DNA of 64,000 nucleotides from Amphiduros pacificus (lineage: Eukaryota; Annelida; Polychaeta; Phyllodocida; Hesionidae), in assembly GCA_949316495.1 (NCBI GenBank), contig OX439009.1, positions 37,459,155 to 37,523,154 on the forward strand. The letters run 5' to 3'. Made by a program: the position numbers and the translations under genes. Positions 1 through 10,900 of this stretch are shown piece by piece (within the stretch, counting starts at the first letter, position 1; each line of letters begins with the position of its first letter). A model generated the notes under the pieces. The model saw only the letters and a list, made by a program, of their open reading frames with translations, ran no database searches and had not been told where the DNA came from.

Positions 1-1557
1 AAAATATATCCTATTTCTCCAAGTAAAAAATGACTGGCGCAGGTCAATTCAAAGGTCACCAAATTTTGCATACGGGTTAAGGGGGTCCCATGATGTTGTT
101 TATGAAGCGATTCCCCGGCGCATTTAACGGTAGCAAGATGGCGCCACTCAATACTTTTAGTTTTTAAAATTTAAACGAAATAAATCTTATTATTCCAAGT
201 AAAAAATGATTAGCGCAGGTCAATTCAAATGTCACCAAATTTTGCATACGGGTTAAAGGGGGTCCCATGATGTAATTTATGAAGCGATTCCCCTGCGCAT
301 TTAAAGATGGCTAGATGACGCCACTCAAAACTTTAGTATTTTAAGATTTAAATAAAATAAATCCTATTTTTCCAAGTAAAAAATGACTGGCGCAGGTCAA
401 TTCAAAGGTCACCAAATTTTGTATGTGGGTTAAGGGGGGTCCCATGATGTTATTTATGAAGCGATTCCCCGGCGCATTTAACGGTGGCTAGATGGCGCCA
501 CTCAAAACTTTTAGTATTTTAAGATTTAAATAAAATATATCCTATTTCTCCAAGTAAAAAATTACTGGCACAGGTCAATTCAAAGGTCACCAAATTTTGC
601 ATGCATGTTAAGGGGGGTCCCATGATGTTATTTATGAAGCGATTCCCCGGCGCATATAACGGTAGCAAGATGACGCCACTCAAAACTTTTAGTTTTTTAA
701 AATTTAAATGAAATAAATCTTATTATTCCAAGTTAAAAATGACTGGCGCAGGTCAATTCAAAGGCCACCAAATTTTGCATACGGGTTAAGATGGGTCTCA
801 TAATGTTATTTATGAAGCGATTCCCCGGCGCATTTAACGATGGCTAGATGGCGCCACTCAAAACTTTTAGTTTTTTAAAATTTAAATGAAATAAATCTTA
901 TTATTCCAAGTAAAAAATGACTAGCACAGGTCAATTCAAATGTCACCAAATTTTGCATACGAGTTAAGGGGGGTCCCATGATGTAATTTATGAAGCAATT
1001 CCCCGGCGCATTAAACGATGGCTATATGACGCCACTCAAAACTTTAGTATTTTAAGACTTAAATAAAATAAATCCTATTATTCCAAGTCAAAAATGACTG
1101 GCGCAGGTCAATTCAAAGGTCACCAAATTTTGCATACGGGTTAAGGGGGGTCCCATGATGTTGTTTATGAAGCGATTCCCCGGCGCATTTAACGGTAGCA
1201 AGATGGCACCACTCAAAACTTTTAGTTTTTAAAATTTAAACGAAATAAATCTTATTATTCCAAGTAAAAAATGACTAGCGCAGGTCAATTCAAATGTCAC
1301 CAAATTTTGCATACGGGTTAAGGGGGGTCCCATGATGTAATTTATGAAGCGATTCCCCGGCGCATTTAAAGATGGCTAGATGACGCCACTCAAAACTTTA
1401 GTATTTTAAGATTTAAATAAAATAAATCCTATTTTTCCAAGTAAAAAATGACTGGCGCAGGTCAATTCAAAGGTCACCAAATTTTGTATGTTAGTTAAGA
1501 GGGGTCCCATGATGTTATTTATGAAGCGATTCCCCGGCGCATTTAACGGTGGCTAGA
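1..1557. repeat. 177-bp satellite array, left segment
   Basis: About 8.8 tandem monomers of roughly 177 bp. Each holds the conserved blocks GCGCAGGTCAATTCAAA, CACCAAATTTTGCATACGGG, GGTCCCATGATGT and GATTCCCCGGCGCATTTAA. Spacing between successive AGGTCAATTC blocks is 176-178 bp. Two monomer types alternate, differing in the A/T-rich linker. The segment stops inside a monomer where the 6.4-kb transposon starts, and the same monomer resumes at 7,963. No coding sequence is seen. Confidence 0.95.
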
Positions 1558-1689
1558 CACAGTGCGGCCGATGACGCTCGTGAGTTCGGGGAACTCTTCA
1601 AATTGGAGGTTTAAATGACGGCAGTTTTTGCACTTCCGGTGACGTCATGGAGGGCGCCAAAATTCAAATTTTGAATATACAAATATGAA

Positions 1690-2478
1690 ATAGTCAAAAT
1701 AAAGACAAATAATTGTCCGATTTCTACCAAATTTGCAGGGTATACTCACCATGTATGTATCTGTCTATATCTGAAAGATGAAGTTAATCTGTGAAAAAAA
1801 AATATCGCTCACAACGTGTCAATCTTTGGTCTTATGAAAGGCCACTTGAAAAAAACGATAATGTTTCTATCTTCCGCGTGCATCACTCTATTTTGTTTGT
1901 AGCGCATAGTACACTTTAATAACACATAGGATCGTTTACTACACGATCTGGGGAGTCTGTAGGTGTTTAAATTGTCCAAATCCGTCCATTATTGGCAAAG
2001 TTACAAATATTTTAAAACTTGTCACAAAGTGGGAAAATCTATGACGAAAATCATGATGCACTGGCGAGACCCAAAATTCAAAATCTCAACATCTGAATGT
2101 TAATTAATCAAAATAAAGACAAATAATTGTCCGATTTCCACCAAACTTGCAGGGTGTAACTACAATATATTTATCCGCCTATATCTGAAAGATGAAGTTA
2201 ATCTGTGAAAAAAAAATATCGCACACAAAGTGTCAATCTGTGGTCTCATGAAAGGCCACTTGAAAAAAACAAAGATGTTTATATCTTCCGTGTGCATCAA
2301 TATATTTTGTTTGTTACACATAGTACACTTTAATACATATGATTAACTAACACATATGATTGTTTACTACACGACCAGGGGAGTCTGTTGGTGTTTAAAT
2401 TATCCAAATCCGTCCATTATTGGCAGAGTTACAAATATTTTAAAACTGTGAAAATCTATGAAGAAAATCATGATGCGA
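1690..2478. repeat. Subterminal direct repeat pair in the transposon
   Basis: Two diverged copies of about 370 bp lie in tandem, 1690-2063 and 2105-2478. Shared blocks include AAGACAAATAATTGTCCGAT, CTATATCTGAAAGATGAAG and AATCCGTCCATTATTGGCA. Subterminal repeats are common in CACTA-type elements, where they can bind transposase. No credible coding sequence is seen. Confidence 0.8.
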
Positions 2479-3867
2479 TGGATAAAGCCAAAATTCGCCT
2501 GCTTGTGTCTTCAGGAATGCTTGTCATACTTGTAAATGTTAGTAAACCATCACTTAATCATTTCTTAAACATGATTTAAATCCTTTTGGAGATGAAATGT
2601 GCACATTTATTATGAAAGCATAGATGTAAACAATGCCCATTATCGAGTATACAAACAGTGCATGGTACTGTCAGAAGACTCATTGCACCACACATAAGCT
2701 GAAAAAAACTTTGCAATTGATATTTACCTTTTCCTGGGTTAGAGGAGGTGGCTCTTTTGAGATAAATATAGCATGACCAACTCACATTGGTTTCACCAAC
2801 TCACACTATAGTCAGTGTTGTAATCAACTGTTAACAATGTTACTTTTGTCATTTCAGATTGTTTGGAACACATGCACAATTGATACCCATCCCATCAGAA
2901 CATTTCTATTTGATGACTTTCAGGGCTTCAGTTTGTTTTCATATACTTATTTTAATTTGTGTTTATTGCTGTATAATATATCTATTAATCTCAATTAAAT
3001 TTACTTTAACAAGGATAGATTCAAGAATATGGCATGACCAACTCACAGTGGTGTGATCAACTCAGTGCTGTGACCAACTTGCATGTTATTTTGCTATATT
3101 AATTCATAACTTAATGATGTTGATGATACTTTTTGATAATAATTCATAAATTGTCAATTTCCATTTTCCTAATCCTAAAATGTCCTAAATCTTGTTTGTG
3201 TTATGGATGTTCATTCCAATCAATTTGAAAATTGCATTTTATATGGTGATCATTATTTTCAGATTTGGACATCTGCTTATCTTAATTTATGGTTACTGCT
3301 GCTATTGATCTGCATGCATTTAGCTTCAATAAGGACATATTTATTTTTATTCTTTAAATTTGTTTTGTTTGTTGATTTTTTAGCTTTGTTATAAAGTTAT
3401 ATTTTGTGTTTGTTTCTTTAGTTTGTGATCTTTGTTAAAGTTTTCAGAGAAGTGAGACAATGAAACAAAAACAAGTATATCATTTTCAACAACTTTTATT
3501 TTCACAGGTCAACCATTTAACTGAAACAGACAACAGCAACAATGAATATCACACCTAAAAAAATCACTTCAGCTTACTCTAAAAATATCACAATTTTCAT
3601 CCATCACTGCAGATCAGTTACTTTATTCTCTCAATATAGATTTATAAGTGACTTAATGCATCATCACCTTCTTTGTTACCCTGAGTACTATAATTGATTT
3701 AAAAACAGATAATCAGACAATAAAGGTCAATCATTAGGTTGGATTAGTTCAGGCCTCAACATTAGCACATACCAAGTGGCCAAGAGTTTTTTTGTGCTTC
3801 AGTGATTTTACTGGCCCTGGCAAGTAGCTGATATAAAATATGACTTCTGACTCAAGCAAGTTTCAAA

Positions 3868-4940
3868 CATGTCAAGCAGGTTTGGCAGCCATTTTAAATC
3901 TTTAAATAAATAAATAAATATACTGTGATGTACACAGAAATAATTTCCACATATTAACACAATATGGTATCTTGGGGCCACAAACATTATATTGGGCCAG
4001 TGGCACGAAAAGCCTGTAGCGTATTTGACATTCACAGGTCATATCTTATTACATTTACAAATGTCAATAATACATCATCTGTGATCAATTCTCATTATAA
4101 GTGACAACCTCAGGGAATAATATCCACATCAACATTTTGTATAGATTATTCCTTAATTATTTGATCGCTTAAATATGAACATGTTATTTCATTATTCCAC
4201 AATGAACATTCATTTCATATCAAATCAACCCAAAGTATAAAACCTCGATAGAATCTCAATAGTTTACTTTCTCAATTAAACTGTTTTGATTTTAACCTTT
4301 CAGAAATGTTAATTTGTGAAATTATGCAAATTCATGCTGGAATACTCGCTTCCACTTGGTGGTTGCTACGCTTGGTGGGTGTAGTAGTGTGATGAATGTA
4401 GGTCATTAACTTTTTTATGTTTGGCCTCTCTGCCCAAGACCATACTTATCAAACATCTCCCTTGTGTGAAGTGGGATCACAAATGATAGGGTCCAAATGG
4501 TCAAGTTCACTCTGTCAAATAGGTGATAAACTGCAAAAGCAGTTTACATGTTGTTTCAAGGAATGCCAAGTCTGACTCAGAAATAATGACTCGCACAAAT
4601 ACTGAGGCTGCGTCTTGGAGCTCGAGTGCTGCATATGCTAAGACATAGAGCTGCAGGTCTTTCTTCTCATTACCAGTCATCAAACTGGATATAAGGCACA
4701 TGAAATTGTGACCAAGGCATTTGGACTCTACTTCTCCAATAATTCTAATTGATGGATGCATCATGTTTGATTTATCCCATCACCACCTATGGAGCCTGTA
4801 ATGCAACTTTCCAGTACTGATCTTCTTCAATCATGTCAAGCAAGTTTGGCAGCCATTTTAAATCTTAAAAAAATAAACAAGTATACTGTGATGTACACAG
4901 AAATAATTTCCAGGTATTTACACGATATGGTATCCTGCCT
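3868..4940. repeat. Dispersed 105-bp repeat pair in the transposon
   Basis: The copies are 3868-3975 and 4832-4940, in the same direction. Shared blocks include TTTGGCAGCCATTTTAAATC and ACTGTGATGTACACAGAAAT. The interval between them holds the decayed coding stretch at 4,400-4,764. Confidence 0.75.
4400..4764 (-). pseudogene. Decayed ORF of the transposon, minus strand
   Basis: The minus strand is open for 85 codons (4507-4764), with protein-like composition: HPSIRIIGEVESKCLGHNF, then LQLYVLAYAALELQDAASVF. A related peptide, GREAKHKKVND, follows about 70 bp downstream in another frame, so the frame is broken. The HPSIRIIGEVE and GREAKH stretches recall, from memory only, multi-copy uncharacterised invertebrate proteins that may be transposon-borne. 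It is most likely a remnant of the element's own gene. It could also be a captured host fragment. Confidence 0.35.
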
Positions 4941-5697
4941 TTTCATTATTGTTGTTGACAGTTTTTCTGCATTCTCTTCTTAAGCTGCAATTTCCTTGGT
5001 GAGGCGACAGTGCTGTTCCTGTTCCTGATTTGTTTTGATTCATTTTTCAAATGATCATTTTGCAATATAAGTCTCTTTATTGATTTTTTAAGGCACCCTC
5101 TGTTAGCTTGGTGTTGTAGCTATGTTCAGTGGATACTGAAAAGAAAAACAAAGGTTTGAGTAATATTTTACAGCAACATATTATGCTGAATATTCTCCTG
5201 AAATAACATCATATTCAATTCCAATTAATGCGATATATATATTCACATATATACTTTGTCTCATACTTGTTCAAATTATGTTTGGGTTAAGAATATTTTT
5301 ATTTGCAAGTTAATATTCATAATGATATTACCTCTTTTCTTGATGCCCAACATGATTTAGTTACTGATGTTGCTATCTGCCCTCCTGAAATAGAACATTT
5401 TTTTCATGCTTAGCAGAGTCATGATAACATTTTAAATAACATCTTAATTTTTGTGCCGAAACAAAATCAGGGAGAAGAATGAAAAAACAAGAAAAACATT
5501 ACTTATATAGAGTTGTGTATATTTATGTGACTTTATACGATTATTAACTTTGTTCCCACAAGTTAAGAACTAAATGGATTAAACATTTTCTGAACTCTTG
5601 ATATCAAGACAGTCAGTTAAGGTTTCACTGGCAAAGGTAAAAAACACCATGCCATCTCATGGCAAACAGCACATTTTTTATGGATGTTTTGTGTTAC

Positions 5698-5860
5698 CTG
5701 TGTCTCAATATCTTGTTGTTTCTGCATTTTGGCTGATGGACATGCACGTTCGGCTTGATTTTGTAGCTTGATTCTGTAGCTCTTTTGGCATCCTCTCTAG
5801 CATGGCATGGCTGGCACACAAACTCCAAACACTTGCCACTGACAAGGATCAATGACACCC
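5698..5860 (-). pseudogene. Possible exon of the transposon gene, minus strand
   Basis: On the minus strand a pyrimidine-rich tract ending in CAG is followed by 163 bp open in one frame, then a GTAACA donor. The peptide contains CLEFVCQPCHAREDAKR and HVHQPKCRNNK, with Cys and His spacing that could be a zinc-binding motif. It sits about 0.9 kb upstream, in the minus sense, of the decayed ORF at 4,400-4,764, so the two may belong to one gene. The next candidate exon downstream does not join in frame, so the model is weak. Confidence 0.25.
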
Positions 5861-5904
5861 CTGAAAAATGAAAAAAAAAAACAGAAATATAAAAAAGTTA
5901 AAAC

Positions 5905-6990
5905 AATTCACATTTGTTGGTTTCGGTCAGAAATATTTAATAATTTTCATGATTTGGGGCAAGAATCTGTTCATCTTAGAATTTAATACAAAACAGTGAC
6001 AATGTATTGGCCAATTTGTGCAATTTTGGAATATTTCATAATAAATAGGAGGGGGTAGTTTAATTATCATTGTTGATAATTATCACTTATGATTGCACTA
6101 TCTTTGAGAAAACTGACATCTTGGGTGCCCTGTAGATTTCTTATATTGTCACTGTTTAGTATTAAAATGTAAGATGAACAATTTCCTGCCACATATCATG
6201 AAAATTATTAAATATTTCTGACCGAAACCAACAAATGTGAATAATATTACATGCCATTATCATTTATGATTGCATTATCTTTGAGAAAACTGACATCTTT
6301 GGTGCCCTGTAGATTTCTCATATTGTCACTGTTTAGTATTAAAATGTAAGATGAACAGTTTTCTGCCCCATATCATGAAAATTATTAAATATTTCTGACC
6401 AAAACCAACAAATGTGAATAATATTACATGCCGTTATCATTCATTCTTGCTAATTGTCATTTATGATTGCATTATCTTTGAGAAAACTGACATCTTGGGT
6501 GCCCTGTAGATTTCTTATATTGTCACTGTTTAGTATTAAAATGTAAGATGAACAGTTTTCTGCCCCATATCATGAAAATTATTAAATATTTCTGACCAAA
6601 ACCAACAAATGTGAATAATATTAAATGCAGTTATCATTCATTCTTGCTAATTATCATTTATGATTGCATTATCTTTGAGAAAACTGACATCTTGGGTGCC
6701 CTGTAGATTTCTTATATTGTCACTGTTTAGTATTAAAATGTAAGATGAACAGTTTTCTGCCCCATATCATGAAAATTATTAAATATTTTTGACCGAAACC
6801 AACAAATGTGAATAATATTACATGCCGTTATCATTCATTCTTGCTAATTATCATTTATGATTGCATTATCTTTGAGAAAACTGACATCTTGGGTGCCCTG
6901 TAGATTTCTTATATTGTCACTGTTTAGTATTAAAATGCAAGATGAACAATTTCCTGCCCCATATTATGAAAATTATTAAATATATAATGT
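5905..6990. repeat. Inverted copy followed by five tandem 177-197-bp units
   Basis: Five direct units carry TCTTTGAGAAAACTGACATC at about 6101, 6278, 6475, 6672 and 6869, so spacing is 177 then 197, 197 and 197 bp. A sixth partial unit lies near 7,420. The first 100 bp, 5905-6006, is the reverse complement of the latter half of a unit (GGTTTCGGTCAGAAATATTT against AAATATTTCTGACCGAAACC). The block thus begins as a palindrome and continues as a direct array. Confidence 0.85.
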
Positions 6991-7008
6991 TTTGGCTCTG
7001 AACATGCT

Positions 7009-7352
7009 AAGATGTCAATGATGGTTCAAAAGATTTCATTTTAATATCTCGGCTAATAATACACTTACAGAAATGATTTATATATGTCTGAAATCGTGAG
7101 AAAAAGAGGAAGACAGTAATATATGTATTTTGTATATTTTATTTTGGCCCGAAAATGACTGCCATGATTGTGAACGATATAAGATGTCAATGATGGTTCA
7201 AAAGATTTCACATATATATCTCGGCTAATAATACACTGACAGAAATGATTTATATATGTCTGAAATCGTGAAAACAAGAGGAAGACAGTTATATATGTAT
7301 TTTGTAGATTGTACTTCGTTTTGGTAACGAAAATGACTGCCGTAATTGTGAA
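7009..7352. repeat. Tandem duplication of about 174 bp
   Basis: Two copies, 7009-7178 and 7183-7352, share AAGATGTCAATGATGGTTCA, TCTCGGCTAATAATACAC and TATATATGTCTGAAATCGTG. A diverged version, as reverse complement, recurs at 27,340-27,460 and 36,480-36,590, so this is a dispersed sequence family and not private to this element. Confidence 0.75.
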
Positions 7353-7962
7353 TAATATAAGAAGATGTTTATATAACAAGCCGTCATGAATTATTCTTGC
7401 TAATTATCATTTATGATTGCATTATCTTTGAGAAAACTGACATTTTGGGTGCCCATGCTCATACTGGCACACGCTCATATTGTCTATAGTTTGTGAATGT
7501 TCAAGCCACCAACAGTTAAAATTGACGGAATTTAACTCACTTTTTTTTAAAAAGCATCTACATTTCATGTCGAATGTGAATATTTGCTTGTTAAAGCTCT
7601 ATTATCAACCAGGAATTAATAAATGATCGTAATTCGTAAATCGCGAGTGAATTTTCAAAAGTGGGTCAATGTGTAACTGTCATGAAAATGCCACGTGAGT
7701 CTGCCCTCTTGTATCAGCTATTCTTCAGTAACATTTGCACTATAAATGACTTTTAATCATGCCAGACATGTTCTTTAGTAAATTCTCTTTATCATTGCCA
7801 CTTTTGATAATATTATATAGCACATTTAAAGCATTTACCTGTCCTTCTTTGATCCAAGCTCTTCCCGCATTTTTCGAAAAAACTAAACCGGAAGTGCATT
7901 GAGTGAGGATTCTCCAACACTGAAGAGTTCCAGTCCCAAGTCTGACGTTTGGCCGCTCCGTG

Positions 7963-10900
7963 AGATGGCGCCACTCAAAACTTTTAGTATTTTAAGATTT
8001 AAATAAAATATATCCTATTTCTCCAAGTAAAAAATTACTGGCACAGGTCAATTCAAAGGTCACCAAATTTTGCATGCATGTTAAGGGGGGTCCCATGATG
8101 TTATTTATGAAGCGATTCCCCGGCGCATATAACGGTAGCAAGATGACGCCACTCAAAACTTTTAGTTTTTTAAAATTTAAATGAAATAAATCTTATTATT
8201 CCAAGTTAAAAATGACTGGCGCAGGTCAATTCAAAGGCCACCAAATTTTGCATACGAGTTAAGGGGGGTCCCATGATGTAATTTATGAAGCAATTCCCCG
8301 GCGCATTAAACGATGGCTATATGACGCCACTCAAAACTTTAGTATTTTAAGACTTAAATAAAATAAATCCTATTATTCCAAGTCAAAAATGACTGGCGCA
8401 GGTCAATTCAAAGGTCACCAAATTTTGCATACGGGTTAAGGGGGGTCCCATGATGTTGTTTATGAAGCGATTCCCCGGCGCATTTAACGGTAGCAAGATG
8501 GCACCACTCAATACTTTTAGTTTTTAAAATTTAAACGAAATAAATCTTATTATTCCAAGTAAAAAATGACTAGCGCAGGTCAATTCAAATGTCACCAAAT
8601 TTTGCATACGGGTTAAGGGGGGTCCCATGATGTAATTTATGAAGCGATTCCCCGGCGCATTCAAAGATGGCTAGATGACGCCACTCAAAACTTTAGTATT
8701 TTAAGATTTAAATAAAATAAATCCTATTTTTCCAAGTAAAAAATGACTGGCGCAGGTCAATTCAAAGGTCACCAAATTTTGTATGTTAGTTAAGAGGGGT
8801 CCCATGATGTTATTTATGAAGCGATTCCCCGGCGCATTTAACGGTGGCTAGATGGCGCCACTCAAAACTTTTAGTATTTTAAGATTTAAATAAAATATAT
8901 CCTATTTCTCCAAGTAAAAAATTACTGGCACAGGTCAATTCAAAGGTCACCAAATTTTGCATGCATGTTAAGGGGGGTCCCATGATGTTATTTATGAAGC
9001 GATTCCCCGGCGCATATAACGGTAGCAAGATGACGCCACTCAAAACTTTTAGTTTTTTAAAATTTAAATGAAATAAATCTTATTATTCCAAGTTAAAAAT
9101 GACTGGCGCAGGTCAATTCAAAGGCCACCAAATTTTGCATACGGGCTAAGGGGGGTCCCATGATGTAATTTATGGAGCGATTCCCCGGCGCATTTAACGA
9201 TGGCTAGATGGCGCCACTCAAAACTTTTAGTTTTTTAAAATTTAAATGAAATAAATCTTATTATTCAAAGTAAAAAATGACTAGCGCAGGTTAATTCAAA
9301 TGTCACCAAATTTTGCATACGAGTTAAGGGGGGTCCCATGATGTAATTTATGAAGCCATTTCCCGGCGCATTTAACGATGGCTAGATGACGCCACTCAAA
9401 ACTTTAGTATTTTAAGACTTAAATAAAATAAATCCTATTATTCCAAGTCAAAAATAACTGGCGCAGGTCAATTCAAAGGTCACCAAATTTTGCATGCGGG
9501 TTAAGAGGGGTCCCATGATGTTATTTATGAAGCGATTCCCCGGCGCATTAAACGGTAGCAAGATGACGCCACTCAAAACTTTTAGTTTTTTAAAATTTAA
9601 ATGAAATAAATCTTATTATTCCAAGTTAAAAATGACTGGCGCAGGTCAATTCAAAGGTCACCAAATTTTGCATACGGGTTAAGGGGGTCCCATGATGTTG
9701 TTTATGAAGCGATTCCCCGGCGCATTTAACGGTAGCAAGATGGCGCCACTCAATACTTTTAGTTTTTAAAATTTAAACGAAATAAATCTTATTATTCCAA
9801 GTAAAAAATGATTAGCGCAGGTCAATTCAAATGTCACCAAATTTTGCATACGGGTTAAGGGGGGTCCCATGATGTAATTTATGAAGCGATTCCCCGGCGC
9901 ATTTAAAGATGGCTAGATGACGCCACTCAAAACTTTAGTATTTTAAGATTTAAATAAAATAAATCCTATTTTTCCAAGTAAAAAATGACTGGCGCAGGTC
10001 AATTCAAAGGTCACCAAATTTTGTATGTGGGTTAAGGGGGGTCCCATGATGTTATTTATGAAGCGATTCCCCGGCGCATTTAACGGTGGCTAGATGGCGC
10101 CACTCAAAACTTTTAGTATTTTAAGATTTAAATAAAATATATCCTATTTCTCCAAGTAAAAAATTACTGGCACAGGTCAATTCAAAGGTCACCAAATTTT
10201 GCATGCATGTTAAGGGGGGTCCCATGATGTTATTTATGAAGCGATTCCCCGGCGCATATAACGGTAGCAAGATGACGCCACTCAAAACTTTTAGTTTTTT
10301 AAAATTTAAATGAAATAAATCTTATTATTCCAAGTTAAAAATGACTGGCGCAGGTCAATTCAAAGGCCACCAAATTTTGCATACGGGCTAAGGGGGGTCC
10401 CATGATGTAATTTATGGAGCGATTCCCCGGCGCATTTAACGATGGCTAGATGGCGCCACTCAAAACTTTTAGTTTTTTAAAATTTAAATGAAATAAATCT
10501 TATTATTCAAAGTAAAAAATGACTAGCGCAGGTTAATTCAAATGTCACCAAATTTTGCATACGAGTTAAGGGGGGTCCCATGATGTAATTTATGAAGCCA
10601 TTTCCCGGCGCATTTAACGATGGCTAGATGACGCCACTCAAAACTTTAGTATTTTAAGACTTAAATAAAATAAATCCTATTATTCCAAGTCAAAAATGAC
10701 TGGCGCAGGTCAATTCAAAGGTCACCAAATTTTGCATACGGGTTAAGGGGGGTCCCATGATGTTGTTTATGAAGCGATTCCCCGGCGCATTTAACGGTAG
10801 CAAGATGGCACCACTCAAAACTTTTAGTTTTTAAAATTTAAACGAAATAAATCTTATTATTCCAAGTAAAAAATGACTAGCGCAGGTCAATTCAAATGTC

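Larger units (their letters stand above)
1558..7962. mobile_element. 6.4-kb DNA transposon with CAC...GTG ends, EnSpm/CACTA-like
   Basis: The element interrupts a satellite monomer precisely. The uninterrupted monomer reads GGCTAGATGGCGCC; here it reads GGCTAGA, then the element, then AGATGGCGCC, so AGA is a 3-bp target-site duplication (1555-1557, 7963-7965). The ends form imperfect terminal inverted repeats, 1558-1640 and 7887-7962. Shared blocks are CAC, GCGGCC, GGAACTCTTCA, TTGGAG and TGCACTTCCGGT. CAC...GTG ends with a 3-bp duplication are typical of the EnSpm/CACTA superfamily; that assignment is inference. No complete transposase is seen. The inside holds direct, inverted and tandem repeats and a decayed minus-strand coding stretch. 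Confidence 0.8.
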
